Source: Clostridia bacterium (GTDB lineage Bacteria > Bacillota > Clostridia > Peptostreptococcales > Anaerovoracaceae). From it: a stretch of DNA of 15,806 bases. Below, piece after piece: positions 1 through 7,667 of the stretch. The DNA lies in NCBI GenBank assembly GCA_024403005.1, contig JAKSSQ010000015.1, positions 1-15,806 of the forward strand, in the 5' to 3' direction. Numbering within the stretch: position 1 is the stretch's first letter; every line of letters begins with the position of its first letter. A program made the position numbers and the translations under genes. Below the pieces are notes generated by a model. The model was not told the DNA's origin. It did not search any database and saw nothing but the letters and a program-made list of their open reading frames with translations.

Positions 1-552
1 GGCGGTGCTTCCGGCATCGTACCCGGATGCATTATGGGCCTCTGCAAGGATAAGAATCTGGGCAGAGACGAAGCTGTTAAGGGCCTTCTTACTGCAGGTC
101 TGTTCGGTGTGTTCATGGCTGAAACCGATTATTTCGGCGGCTGGGGCTGCCAGGCAGAAATCGGCTGCGGCGTAGGCATGGCTGCTGCAGGCCTCGTAGG
201 CATGATGGGCGGCACCGCTAAGGAAGCCGAAGCTGCTGCAGTTATGGGCATTCAGAGCCTTATCGGCCTGGTTTGCGACTCCGTTTGCGGCCAGAGCCAG
301 GTTCCCTGCTACTTAAGAAACATGACAGGCACAGCAACTGCCGCAGTATGCGCAAATGCAGCCATGGCAGGTCTGGATGCGCTCATTCCTCTGGAAGAAA
401 TGGTTCAGGCCCTCATAAGAGTTGGCAGAGCCTCCAGAAGCATTAAACTCAACAGCATGGGTGCCAACGGAACTCCCACAGGCGTAAGACTGGAAGAGGA
501 AGAACTGGCACGCCAGAAGAAGATTGTGGACGAAAAACTTGGAAAACATTAA
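1..552 (+). CDS. sdaAA: L-serine dehydratase (ammonia-lyase), Fe-S dependent, alpha subunit, C-terminal part
   Basis: The gene is cut at its 5' side; the frame is open from base 1 and ends with TAA at 550-552, giving about 183 residues. The enzyme deaminates L-serine to pyruvate and ammonia in the cytoplasm using a [4Fe-4S] cluster. The three cysteines expected to hold the cluster are present with the family spacing: one in GCQAEIG (codon 148-150), one 42 residues later in LVCDSV (274-276), and one 11 residues after that in QVPC (307-309). A glycine- and alanine-rich helical region follows, then TPTG near the end, as in SDH_alpha proteins. Two further cysteines sit beside the ligands (GCQAEIGC and CDSVC), where a serine dehydratase more often has a non-cysteine. 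The end overlaps rlmN by 29 bp. Family assignment is secure; serine as the substrate is inferred from the family. The beta domain or subunit would lie upstream of the window. Confidence 0.85.
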   Translation, partial: GGASGIVPGCIMGLCKDKNLGRDEAVKGLLTAGLFGVFMAETDYFGGWGCQAEIGCGVGMAAAGLVGMMGGTAKEAEAAAVMGIQSLIGLVCDSVCGQSQVPCYLRNMTGTATAAVCANAAMAGLDALIPLEEMVQALIRVGRASRSIKLNSMGANGTPTGVRLEEEELARQKKIVDEKLGKH

Positions 553-1555
553 GAATTTTACAAGAGAAGAAAGAAAAGAAGCCCTTAAGGCTCTCGGTGT
601 GCCGGCTTTCCGCGAAAAGCAGATTTTCGGCTGGATAAGCAAGGGCGCAAAGTCCTGGCTGGACTGCAAAAACCTTGGCGCCGGACTTATCCAGAAGCTT
701 TCGGAAAGCTTCAGCTGGGAAAACGTGGACGTGGATCTGGTTCAGGAATCCACGGACGGAACAAAGAAGTTCCTGCTTTCCATGCCCGACGGCAATAAGG
801 TCGAAGCCGTATTCATGAAGTACAGCTACGGAAACTCCCTGTGCATTTCCACTCAGGTGGGCTGCGCCATGGGCTGCCGTTTCTGCGCCTCTACCATCGG
901 CGGACGCATAAGAAACTTAAAGGCCTGGGAGATGCTGGGCGAATACATCGCATGCCGCGACTACGCCGGTGAACCCATCAACCACATTGTGCTCATGGGC
1001 ATGGGTGAACCCTTCGACAATTACGAGGAAGTGTGCAGATTTCTGGACATGATCCACGACGAAGAGGGCATAAACCTGAGCCTTCGCAACATTACGCTTT
1101 CAACCTGCGGACTGGTGCCTAAGATTAAGCAGTTCGGAGACGAATATCCCCAGGTTAACCTGGCGATTTCCCTGCACGCATCCAGCCAGGAGGAGAGAGA
1201 AAAGCTCATGCCGGTGGCTAATGCCTACAGCATGGACGAGCTTATGAGCGCCTGCAGAGAGCACGCTAAAAAGACAGGAAGAAGGGTAACGTTTGAATTT
1301 ACCCTTATCGAAGGCAGAAACGACACGGAAGAGACCGCAATTGCGCTTTCAAAGCTCTTAAAAGGCATGCTTTGCCACGTAAATTTAATTCCGTTAAATC
1401 CCGTAACAGAAACGGGAATGACCGGTACAAGCCGCAAATCAGCAGAAAATTTCAGGCAGATACTCGAAAGTAAAGGAATTCCTGCGACAGTAAGACGTTC
1501 TATGGGCAGGGATATCGATGCTGCCTGCGGACAGCTTCGCAAAAAAAATATGTAA
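524..1555 (+). CDS. rlmN: Dual-specificity 23S rRNA (A2503-C2) / tRNA (A37-C2) methyltransferase, radical SAM
   Basis: RlmN adds a methyl group to C2 of A2503 in 23S rRNA and A37 in some tRNAs, by radical SAM chemistry through a methylated cysteine. The 343-residue length is normal. The cluster motif CxxxCxxC is at C114, C118 and C121 (GCAMGCRFC). The two catalytic cysteines of the family also appear: C107 in SLCISTQ, seven residues before the cluster as in E. coli, and C335 in DIDAACGQL near the C-terminus. The MGMGEP motif that contacts SAM and LIPLNPV are present. The N-terminal stretch PAFREKQIFGWI is the RlmN accessory domain. The start is uncertain: TTG at 524 after a weak AGAAGA, or TTG at 539; both lie inside the upstream gene, so the two genes are probably translationally coupled. 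No clear terminator follows. Confidence 0.95.
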   Translation: MWTKNLENIKNFTREERKEALKALGVPAFREKQIFGWISKGAKSWLDCKNLGAGLIQKLSESFSWENVDVDLVQESTDGTKKFLLSMPDGNKVEAVFMKYSYGNSLCISTQVGCAMGCRFCASTIGGRIRNLKAWEMLGEYIACRDYAGEPINHIVLMGMGEPFDNYEEVCRFLDMIHDEEGINLSLRNITLSTCGLVPKIKQFGDEYPQVNLAISLHASSQEEREKLMPVANAYSMDELMSACREHAKKTGRRVTFEFTLIEGRNDTEETAIALSKLLKGMLCHVNLIPLNPVTETGMTGTSRKSAENFRQILESKGIPATVRRSMGRDIDAACGQLRKKNM

Positions 1556-1559
1556 TGTA

Positions 1560-1588
1560 TTGCTGAAATTGAAATTAACGGCTATAAT
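1560..1588 (+). promoter_or_regulatory. Candidate sigma-A-type promoter for the P-loop gene
   Basis: TTGCTG (1560-1565) and a perfect TATAAT (1583-1588) are separated by 17 bp. The start of transcription would be near 1595, about 40 bp before the ATG at 1634. The -35 element is weak (TTG only is canonical). It starts just after the rlmN stop, which fits a new transcription unit. Confidence 0.55.
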
Positions 1589-1633
1589 AAGTATACAGAT
1601 ATAACTAACACTCAGAAAATGGGGGCGATTCTA

Positions 1634-2056
1634 ATGGTAAAATTACTCATCGGCCGTAAAGGCAGCGGTAAAACAAAGACAATGATCGACATGGCTAATG
1701 CAAGCCTGGATAAGGTTAACGGCAGTGTCGTTTTTATAAATAAGAACCATAGATTAATGTACGATCTGAAGTATAGAATCCGTGTCGTATGCATGGAAGA
1801 CTTCGAACACATTACAAACACAGATGAATACATTGGTTTCATCTATGGTATTATTTCTCAGGACAGCGATATCGAAGAAATCTATATCGACAGCATCCTT
1901 AAGCACGCAGACGTACAGGTTTCCGACCTGGAAGAATTCCTGGCAAGACTTGCTGCTATTTCCGAAGCTTATGGTCCCAACTTCATCGTAAGCATCTCCC
2001 TGGATAAGGAAGAAATGGGCGAATACGTAAATAAGTACGAAATCATCAACGAATAA
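1634..2056 (+). CDS. Small P-loop NTPase of unknown function
   Basis: This is a 140-residue cytoplasmic protein with no signal peptide or membrane segment. A Walker A motif stands at the very N-terminus, residues 7-14 (GRKGSGKT). A Walker-B-like hydrophobic strand ends in aspartate at about residue 86 (IEEIYID), and a further strand (NFIVSISL) near residue 120 could be the sensor strand of a minimal RecA/AAA-like core. I see no second domain, and the protein is much shorter than typical AAA, PilT or kinase families, though similar clostridial proteins are sometimes labelled PilT-like. I chose the ATG at 1634 over the ATG at 1619 because GGGGGCG at 1621-1627 gives a ribosome binding site at good distance and leaves Walker A six residues from the start, as usual for such proteins. 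It lies 17 bp before the NUDIX gene. ATP or GTP binding is a motif-based inference; the role is unknown. Confidence 0.75.
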   Translation: MVKLLIGRKGSGKTKTMIDMANASLDKVNGSVVFINKNHRLMYDLKYRIRVVCMEDFEHITNTDEYIGFIYGIISQDSDIEEIYIDSILKHADVQVSDLEEFLARLAAISEAYGPNFIVSISLDKEEMGEYVNKYEIINE

Positions 2057-2073
2057 CTTGTTTAAATAGACAT

Positions 2074-2697
2074 ATGGATTTTGCTGAACTTAAGAATTTA
2101 ATGGAGAGCAAAAATCCCGAATTACTGGAAATCCGAAAGCACAGCGCTGTGTTGATTCCCTTTGTGGAATCAAACGGTAAGCTGTGCCTTCTTTTTGAGC
2201 AGCGAAGCGGGAATATCTCTCAGCCCGGGGAAGTATGTTTTCCCGGAGGAAGAATGGAGCAGGGCGAAACGGCTGTTGAAACTGCTCTGCGCGAAACATG
2301 GGAAGAAATGGCCATCCCCGCAGAGGATATTGAATCCTGCGGCGAATACGGCAGCCTGGTTCTGTACGCGAACAGAGCCATACATACGGTATGGGCTTTC
2401 TTAAAGCCGGAAGCTCTGGAGCACATCGTGCCTTCGGAAGGGGAGGTAGGCGATTGGTTCACCGTGCCTGTGGACTGGCTTCTGGAAAACGACCCGTACA
2501 TTTACGAGTACCGCGTGGTGCCGGAAATAGGGGAGGATTTCCCTTACGACATGGTGGATGCACCGGACAAATACAACTGGAGCACTGGTAAGTGCACAGT
2601 TCCCATCTGGCACTACGAAAAATACTGTTTGTGGGGAATCACAGCAAGAATCGTGGTTAATTTGTTGGAATACATCAAAAAACATACAAATATGTGA
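2074..2697 (+). CDS. NUDIX hydrolase, CoA pyrophosphatase-like
   Basis: A 207-residue cytoplasmic protein with a NUDIX box at residues 59-81: G59, E65, then R73-E74, E77 and E78, the residues that bind the catalytic metal. The usual glycine near the end of the box is alanine here (EEMAI). The segment just before the box, QPGEVCFPGGR, resembles the sequence that marks CoA diphosphatases (NudL/Pcd1 type), which split CoA into 3',5'-ADP and 4'-phosphopantetheine. The N-terminal strand SAVLIPFV fits the same fold. Substrate is inferred from this motif only; another nucleoside diphosphate derivative is possible. The start is uncertain: the ATG at 2074 has no clear ribosome binding site and the ATG at 2101 (same frame) would remove nine residues. 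It follows the P-loop gene by 17 bp and probably shares its transcript. Confidence 0.85.
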   Translation: MDFAELKNLMESKNPELLEIRKHSAVLIPFVESNGKLCLLFEQRSGNISQPGEVCFPGGRMEQGETAVETALRETWEEMAIPAEDIESCGEYGSLVLYANRAIHTVWAFLKPEALEHIVPSEGEVGDWFTVPVDWLLENDPYIYEYRVVPEIGEDFPYDMVDAPDKYNWSTGKCTVPIWHYEKYCLWGITARIVVNLLEYIKKHTNM

Positions 2698-2738
2698 AGA
2701 AATTGTGATATGCATCTGTAACATAATTGTAAAATAAC

Positions 2739-2767
2739 TTGATTATGTACATGGTGTGTAGTATAAT
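2739..2767 (+). promoter_or_regulatory. Promoter of the nucleoside ABC importer operon
   Basis: TTGATT (2739-2744) and TATAAT (2762-2767) are 17 bp apart, a good sigma-A-type promoter. Transcription would begin near 2774, giving a leader of about 62 nt before the ATG at 2836. No match to a purine riboswitch core is visible in that leader. Confidence 0.75.
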
Positions 2768-2778
2768 TTCGGTGTTGC

Positions 2779-2812
2779 GTGGGCAGTCACACAATCGGTT
2801 TAGTATGCCCAC
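2779..2812 (+). repeat. Inverted repeat (possible hairpin) in the 5' leader of the BMP lipoprotein gene
   Basis: GTGGGCA at 2779-2785 is perfectly complementary to TGCCCAC at 2806-2812, giving a 7-bp stem with a 20-nt loop. It lies between the promoter and the AGGAGG at 2821-2826, so it would be in the mRNA. It does not cover the ribosome binding site and has no T-tract, so it is not a terminator. It may protect the abundant lipoprotein mRNA or bind a regulator; that is inference. Confidence 0.5.
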
Positions 2813-2835
2813 ATATCTTTAGGAGGATAAAGAAA

Positions 2836-3975
2836 ATGAAAAGAATTTTTGCAATCCTGCTCGCACTCGCAATGGTATTCTCCCTTGCAGCTTGCGGCGG
2901 AACAACAGAACCTGCACCCTCCGGTGAAGGCGAAGCAGCAGCTTATGCAGTTGCTATGATCACTGACTATGGTGATATCACAGACGAAAGCTTCAACCAG
3001 GCTACATACGAAGCTTGCAAGGCTTTCTCCGAAGCTAACGGTCTCAAGTTCAACTACTACAAGCCCGCTGGCGACAGCACAGCTGAAAGAGTTGCTATGA
3101 TCGACGCAGCAGTAGCTGACGGTTACAACGTAGTTGTATGCCCCGGTTACGCTTTCGGCGAAGCTCTCGGACAGTGCTCCGCAGCTTATCCCGACGTTAA
3201 GTTCATCGCTCTCGACGTTTCCGCAGGAGACCTCGGCGAAGCAGTAGCAGCTAACGTTCCCGAAAACCTCTTCTCCGCAGTATATCAGGAAGAACAGTGC
3301 GGCTTCATGGCTGGTTATGCAGCAGTTGCTCTCGGCTATAAGCACCTCGGTTTCCTCGGCGGTATGGCAGTACCTTCCGTAGTAAGATTCGGTAATGGTT
3401 ACGTTCAGGGCGCTGACAAGGCTGCAGCAGACCTCGGTATCGATGGCGTTACAGTTGAATACGTATACGGCAACCAGTTCTTCGGCGATGCAGACATCAC
3501 ATCCTACACAGATACATGGTATCAGACAATGGGCGTAGAAGTAGTATTCGCTTGCGGCGGCGGCATCTGGACATCCGCAGCTGAATCCGCAGCTAAGGTT
3601 GACGGTAAGGTTATCGGCGTAGACGTAGACCAGAAGGCTACAATCGACGCTTACGGCGAAGGCATGACAGTAACATCCGCTATGAAGGGCCTCAAGGCTA
3701 CAGTTAACACTCTGCTCACAGAACTCGTAAACAACGACAACTGGGCAGCTTACGGCGGACAGATCATGACTCTCGGTCTCGTATCCGGAGACGACGTAGA
3801 AGCTAACTACACACAGATCCCCTTCGAATCCACACAGTGGGCTGACACATTCACACAGGACGACTACAAGGCTCTCGTAGCTAAGATGTTCTCCGGTGAA
3901 ATCGCTGTTGACGGTTCCCAGGACGATTACGTTCCCACAGCAGTTGTTTGCAACAGATACGACAACATCAAGTAA
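2836..3975 (+). CDS. BMP/PnrA-family substrate-binding lipoprotein of a nucleoside ABC importer
   Basis: A 379-residue lipoprotein that should bind nucleosides outside the membrane and deliver them to the permeases encoded downstream. The signal peptide is clear: MKR, a hydrophobic stretch, and the lipobox LAAC with lipidated Cys20, then an acidic linker rich in Pro, Gly and Ala. The mature part follows the BMP (PF02608) plan: strand AVAMITDYG, then DESFNQ, the VVVCPGYAF strand, FLGGMAVPSVVRFGNGYVQG in the hinge region, and VIGVDVDQ. Family members such as PnrA of Treponema and YufN/NupN of Bacillus bind purine nucleosides; the exact ligand here is inferred. The start is the ATG at 2836, ten bases after a perfect AGGAGG (2821-2826); a GTG at 2779 in the same frame lies in the leader hairpin and would spoil the signal peptide. 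Codon choice is strongly biased, suggesting high expression. Confidence 0.93.
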   Translation: MKRIFAILLALAMVFSLAACGGTTEPAPSGEGEAAAYAVAMITDYGDITDESFNQATYEACKAFSEANGLKFNYYKPAGDSTAERVAMIDAAVADGYNVVVCPGYAFGEALGQCSAAYPDVKFIALDVSAGDLGEAVAANVPENLFSAVYQEEQCGFMAGYAAVALGYKHLGFLGGMAVPSVVRFGNGYVQGADKAAADLGIDGVTVEYVYGNQFFGDADITSYTDTWYQTMGVEVVFACGGGIWTSAAESAAKVDGKVIGVDVDQKATIDAYGEGMTVTSAMKGLKATVNTLLTELVNNDNWAAYGGQIMTLGLVSGDDVEANYTQIPFESTQWADTFTQDDYKALVAKMFSGEIAVDGSQDDYVPTAVVCNRYDNIK

Positions 3976-4003
3976 TTCGTAATAAAAATTGCAATAAACA
4001 GAG

Positions 4004-4031
4004 AGGACAGGCTTTTAGCCTGTCCTTTTTT
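4004..4031 (+). terminator. Strong intrinsic terminator between the lipoprotein gene and its ATPase gene
   Basis: The stem AGGACAGGCT (4004-4013) pairs perfectly with AGCCTGTCCT (4017-4026), the loop is TTT and a run of six T ends at 4031. The downstream transporter genes show no obvious promoter of their own, so readthrough is the likely way they are made, which would leave the lipoprotein in excess. Confidence 0.9.
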
Positions 4032-4078
4032 GTGCTAAAATTAATTATCTATATACTCAAAACAGGAGGTTGAAGCCA

Positions 4079-5602
4079 ATGGATGCACCCTATGCAATAG
4101 AGATGCTGAATATCACAAAGAAATTCCCCGGCATCATTGCAAACGACAACATCACACTTCAGCTCAGGAAAGGCGAAATTCACGCTTTACTTGGCGAAAA
4201 CGGCGCCGGAAAATCCACCCTCATGAGCGTACTGTTCGGTCTCTATCAGCCGGAAGAAGGTCAGATTAAGAAGGATGGCAAGGTCGTCGATATCAAGAAC
4301 CCCAACGATGCAAACGCACTGGGCATCGGTATGGTTCACCAGCACTTTAAGCTGGTTGAATGCTTTACAGTTCTCGATAACATTATTCTTGGTGTTGAAA
4401 CAACTAAAAACGGTATTCTTCAGAAAGATGAAGCCAGAAAGAAAGTACTCGCACTGTCCGAAAAGTACGGACTTGCAGTAAACCCCGATGCGATTATCGA
4501 AGACATTACCGTAGGTATGCAGCAGAGAACAGAAATTCTCAAGATGCTCTACCGCGATAATGAAATTCTCATTTTCGATGAACCTACAGCTGTACTTACG
4601 CCGCAGGAAATCGATGAACTTATGGCGATCATGAAGAATCTCGCAGCCGAAGGCAAGAGCATCCTGTTCATTTCCCATAAACTCAACGAAATCATGGAAG
4701 TTGCCGACAGAGTATCCGTACTCCGTAAGGGCAAGTACATCGGAACTGTAGACGTAGAAGGTACAACAAAGGAAGATCTGTCCCGAATGATGGTAGGCAG
4801 AGATGTAGACTTCGTTGTACAGAAGCAGCCCAGAACTCCCGGAGAAGAAATTCTCAAAGTTGAAAACCTTACAGTTGCTTCCAAGATTCACAAAAACAAC
4901 GCTGTTAAGAACGTATCCTTCAACGTACGCAAGGGCGAAATCGTCTGCATCGCAGGTATCGACGGAAACGGCCAGACAGAACTGGTTTACGCACTTTCCG
5001 GTCTTGAACCCGCAGCAGGCGGCAAGATTTCTCTCCTTGGCAAGGATATTACAAATACAAGCATCAGAGACCGTTCTGTAATGGGCATGAGCCACATTCC
5101 CGAAGACAGACACAAGCACGGTCTGGTTCTGGACTACTCCCTGGAATACAACATGGTTCTCCAGAGATACTTCGAACCTGAATTCACAAAGAACGGCTTC
5201 CTCGATAAGCCCGCTATCCGCAAATATGCAGAAAGACTTATCGAAGAATACGACGTACGTTCCGGCCAGGGCCCCATTACAAGAGCCCGCAGCATGTCCG
5301 GCGGTAACCAGCAGAAGGCTATCGTTGCAAGAGAAATCGACAAGGAACCTGAACTTCTGATTGCTGTTCAGCCCACAAGAGGTCTGGACGTAGGTGCTAT
5401 CGAAAACATTCACAGACAGCTGGTAGCACAGAGAGACAAGGATAAGGCAGTTCTGCTCGTATCCCTGGAACTCGAAGAAGTTATGAGCGTACCCGACAGA
5501 ATCCTCGTTATGTACGAAGGCGAAATCGTCGGCGAACTCGATCCGAAGACAACCACAGTAGAAGAACTCGGTCTGTACATGGCCGGTGCAAAGAGACAGT
5601 AG
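4079..5602 (+). CDS. Nucleoside ABC importer, double-domain ATP-binding protein
   Basis: A 507-residue protein with two fused ABC domains, as in RbsA and the NupO/YufO type of nucleoside importers; it sits on the inner face of the membrane and powers uptake. Domain 1 is complete: Walker A GENGAGKST (residues 39-47), Q-loop Gln88, a signature degenerate to TVGMQQR (about 144-150), Walker B ILIFDEP with D167 and E168, and switch His200. Domain 2 has a degenerate Walker A (GIDGNGQTEL), a good signature MSGGNQQK, and QPTRGLD in place of a normal Walker B/glutamate; this asymmetry is usual for the family, so only one composite site is expected to be fully catalytic. The ATG at 4079 follows AGGAGG (4064-4069) by 9 nt; the TTG at 4070 is too close to that site. 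The gene lies after the terminator and 10 bp before the first permease gene. Confidence 0.95.
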   Translation: MDAPYAIEMLNITKKFPGIIANDNITLQLRKGEIHALLGENGAGKSTLMSVLFGLYQPEEGQIKKDGKVVDIKNPNDANALGIGMVHQHFKLVECFTVLDNIILGVETTKNGILQKDEARKKVLALSEKYGLAVNPDAIIEDITVGMQQRTEILKMLYRDNEILIFDEPTAVLTPQEIDELMAIMKNLAAEGKSILFISHKLNEIMEVADRVSVLRKGKYIGTVDVEGTTKEDLSRMMVGRDVDFVVQKQPRTPGEEILKVENLTVASKIHKNNAVKNVSFNVRKGEIVCIAGIDGNGQTELVYALSGLEPAAGGKISLLGKDITNTSIRDRSVMGMSHIPEDRHKHGLVLDYSLEYNMVLQRYFEPEFTKNGFLDKPAIRKYAERLIEEYDVRSGQGPITRARSMSGGNQQKAIVAREIDKEPELLIAVQPTRGLDVGAIENIHRQLVAQRDKDKAVLLVSLELEEVMSVPDRILVMYEGEIVGELDPKTTTVEELGLYMAGAKRQ

Positions 5603-5612
5603 AGGAGGGGCC

Positions 5613-6707
5613 ATGAGAAAATTATTAAAGAATGAAGGCTTCGAGTCCTTTATTGCATCCATCATCTGCATCATCCTGGGCCTTATTATCGGTTACGTAG
5701 TACTGCTCGCTATTAAGCCTGCAGGCGCAAGCAAGGCCATCGTTGCAGTTATCAAGAACTTCATGTATTATCCCAGCGGCGCTGCCAAGATCAAGTACTT
5801 CGGCAACACACTGGTAAAGACAGCTCCGCTGCTTATGTGCTCTCTGTCCATCCTGTTTGCTTATAAAGTTGGTCTGTTCAACATCGGTGCATCCGGTCAG
5901 TTCACAGTAGGTACATGCGCAGCTCTCTACCTGGCACTCGGCGCAAACATGCCCTGGTATGTATGCCTCATCTCCGCTATGGTAGCAGGTGCTCTCCTGG
6001 CTGCAATTACAGGTATCCTCAAGAGCTATTGCAACGTAAACGAAGTTATTTCATGCATCATGCTCAACTGGATATCCCTGTACGCGACCAACATGATTCT
6101 TACAAAGGTTAAGGAATCCACATCTCCGTACACTCTTGTTGTTGCAAACACCAACCCCAAGGCTATTCTTCCCAGCCTGGGCCTCGGCAAGCTCTTCAGC
6201 AACAACCCGTACGTAACAATTGCGATTCCTCTTTCCATTATTCTTGCTATCGTAATCTGGGTACTGCTCGAAAAGACAACTCTCGGCTATGAACTCAGAG
6301 CTACAGGTAACAACAAGAACGCTGCAAAGTATGCAGGCATGAACGAAAAGCGCAACATTATCCTCACAATGGTAATCGCAGGCGCTCTTTCCGGTCTCGG
6401 CGGTGCATTCCTCTATCTGTCCGGCTTCGAACAGTGGCAGTGCACACAGAGCTCCGTTCCCGGCATGGGCTTCAACGGTATCGCTGCATCATTCCTCGGC
6501 GGCCTCAGCCCCATCGGCTCCATCTTCAGCTCTTACTTTATCCAGCACGTTACAGCAGGCGGTGCTTATGTAGATAAGACTCTGTACTGCTCTCAGATTT
6601 CGGACCTTATTTCTTCCGTAATCATTTATCTCTGCGGCTTCGTAGGATTCCTCAAACTGGTTCTCAAGAAGGCTGCTGAAAAGAAGGAAGGAGGCGAAAC
6701 AAAGTGA
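5613..6707 (+). CDS. Nucleoside ABC importer, permease subunit 1
   Basis: A 364-residue integral membrane protein of the BPD_transp_2 family (PF02653), equivalent by order and sequence to YufP/NupP. About nine to ten hydrophobic segments are visible, beginning with the helix at residues 12-35. The cytoplasmic loop that should couple to the ATPase reads GYELRATGNNKNAAKYAGM, the typical family sequence, followed by the helix with GALSGLGGAFLYLSG. The ATG at 5613 has AGGAGGGG (5603-5610) just upstream, starting at the ATPase stop; an ATG at 5586 in this frame lies inside the ATPase gene and lacks a site. Its stop TGA overlaps the GTG start of the second permease gene (GTGA), so the two are translationally coupled and probably made in equal amounts, as expected for a heterodimeric channel. 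Confidence 0.93.
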   Translation: MRKLLKNEGFESFIASIICIILGLIIGYVVLLAIKPAGASKAIVAVIKNFMYYPSGAAKIKYFGNTLVKTAPLLMCSLSILFAYKVGLFNIGASGQFTVGTCAALYLALGANMPWYVCLISAMVAGALLAAITGILKSYCNVNEVISCIMLNWISLYATNMILTKVKESTSPYTLVVANTNPKAILPSLGLGKLFSNNPYVTIAIPLSIILAIVIWVLLEKTTLGYELRATGNNKNAAKYAGMNEKRNIILTMVIAGALSGLGGAFLYLSGFEQWQCTQSSVPGMGFNGIAASFLGGLSPIGSIFSSYFIQHVTAGGAYVDKTLYCSQISDLISSVIIYLCGFVGFLKLVLKKAAEKKEGGETK

Positions 6708-7645
6708 TACTGCTTCTGCAATACATGATTATCTTCGCCGCTGTTCTTATGCTTGTAGCCATCGGCGGCTGCTTCTCTGAACATTCAGGCGTCATCAACA
6801 TCGGTCTTGAAGGCATTATGGTTCTGGGTGCTCTCGGCGGCGCTCTCGTGCTCAAGTTCTATCCGGAAGATGGCAATGCATTCGGCCTCATTACACTTAC
6901 AATATTGGCTGCGGTAGTTTTCGGCATGATTTACTCTCTGCTTCTGGCAGTAGCGTGCGTTAACTTCAAGGCAGACCAGACTATCGTAGGTACAGCTATG
7001 AACATGCTGGGTACAGCAGCTGCAACAGTAATTGTTAAGGCTATGAACACAGCAATGAACCCCGACAACGTATCTTCCACAATCCAGTACATCAATACAA
7101 AGAAGGCATTCCTCAAGAATATCGGCGGCTTTGAATTCAACTGGTTCATGCTCATCACACTTGTTCTTGTAGTAATTTCTTACGTAGTAATGTACAAGAC
7201 AAGATTCGGTCTTCGTCTCATGGCTTGCGGTGAACACCCCCAGGCAGCAGACTCCGTAGGTATCAGCGTTTATAAGATGCGCTATGCAGGCGTTATTATC
7301 TCCGGTTTCCTTGCAGGTCTCGGCGGAATTGTTTACATCACATCCGGCGTATCCGAATGGAAGTTCGAAAACGGTGTTGCAGGCTTCGGATTCCTGGCTA
7401 TGGCAGTAATGATCTTCGGCCAGTGGAAGCCCCACAGAATTGCAGTTTCTGCTCTTCTGTTCGGTCTGTTCCGTGCTCTGTCCAACGTTTACATGGGCTT
7501 TGATTTCCTCAAGAGCCTTAACATCCCCAGCGGCATCTACAACATGCTGCCTTACATCATCTGCCTCGTAGTTCTGGCATTCACATCCAAGCACTCCAGA
7601 GCTCCTAAGGCTGAAGGTATTCCCTACGACAAGGGACAGCGCTAA
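6704..7645 (+). CDS. Nucleoside ABC importer, permease subunit 2
   Basis: A 313-residue membrane protein of the same BPD_transp_2 family, equivalent to YufQ/NupQ; it pairs with permease 1 to form the transport path. It starts with GTG at 6704, overlapping the upstream stop by four bases and preceded by GGAGGCGAAAC. The N-terminal hydrophobic helix runs to about residue 22, followed by GVINIGLEGIMVLGALGG, the conserved second segment of this family (compare GLFNIGASGQF in permease 1). The ATPase-coupling loop FGLRLMACGEHPQAADSVGI is present, then GFLAGLGGIVYI. The C-terminus is basic (KHSRAPKAEGIPYDKGQR). It closes the importer operon and a hairpin follows 22 bp after the stop. Confidence 0.93.
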   Translation: MILLLQYMIIFAAVLMLVAIGGCFSEHSGVINIGLEGIMVLGALGGALVLKFYPEDGNAFGLITLTILAAVVFGMIYSLLLAVACVNFKADQTIVGTAMNMLGTAAATVIVKAMNTAMNPDNVSSTIQYINTKKAFLKNIGGFEFNWFMLITLVLVVISYVVMYKTRFGLRLMACGEHPQAADSVGISVYKMRYAGVIISGFLAGLGGIVYITSGVSEWKFENGVAGFGFLAMAVMIFGQWKPHRIAVSALLFGLFRALSNVYMGFDFLKSLNIPSGIYNMLPYIICLVVLAFTSKHSRAPKAEGIPYDKGQR

Positions 7646-7667
7646 GCGCATTAAATCAAGGGTTAAC

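Noticed and set aside
2779..2835. Upstream GTG start that would add 19 residues to the BMP lipoprotein
   Set aside because: It lies in the leader hairpin, has no ribosome binding site, and would place extra residues before an otherwise perfect lipoprotein signal peptide.
2774..2835. Purine riboswitch before the nucleoside importer
   Set aside because: I looked for the conserved three-way-junction core and found no match; the leader is also too short for one.
4880..5420. Degenerate Walker motifs in the second ABC domain (GIDGNGQTEL, QPTRGLD), which could suggest a decaying gene
   Set aside because: This asymmetry is the normal state in RbsA/NupO-type ATPases and the frame is intact.
4187..5674. 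A 495-codon open frame on the minus strand across the ATPase gene, and similar long minus-strand frames at 6785-7651, 10085-10816 and 2800-3345
   Set aside because: They mirror highly biased genes that avoid TTA, CTA and TCA codons, whose complements are stops. The antisense products are rich in Cys, His and Phe, match nothing and lack ribosome binding sites.
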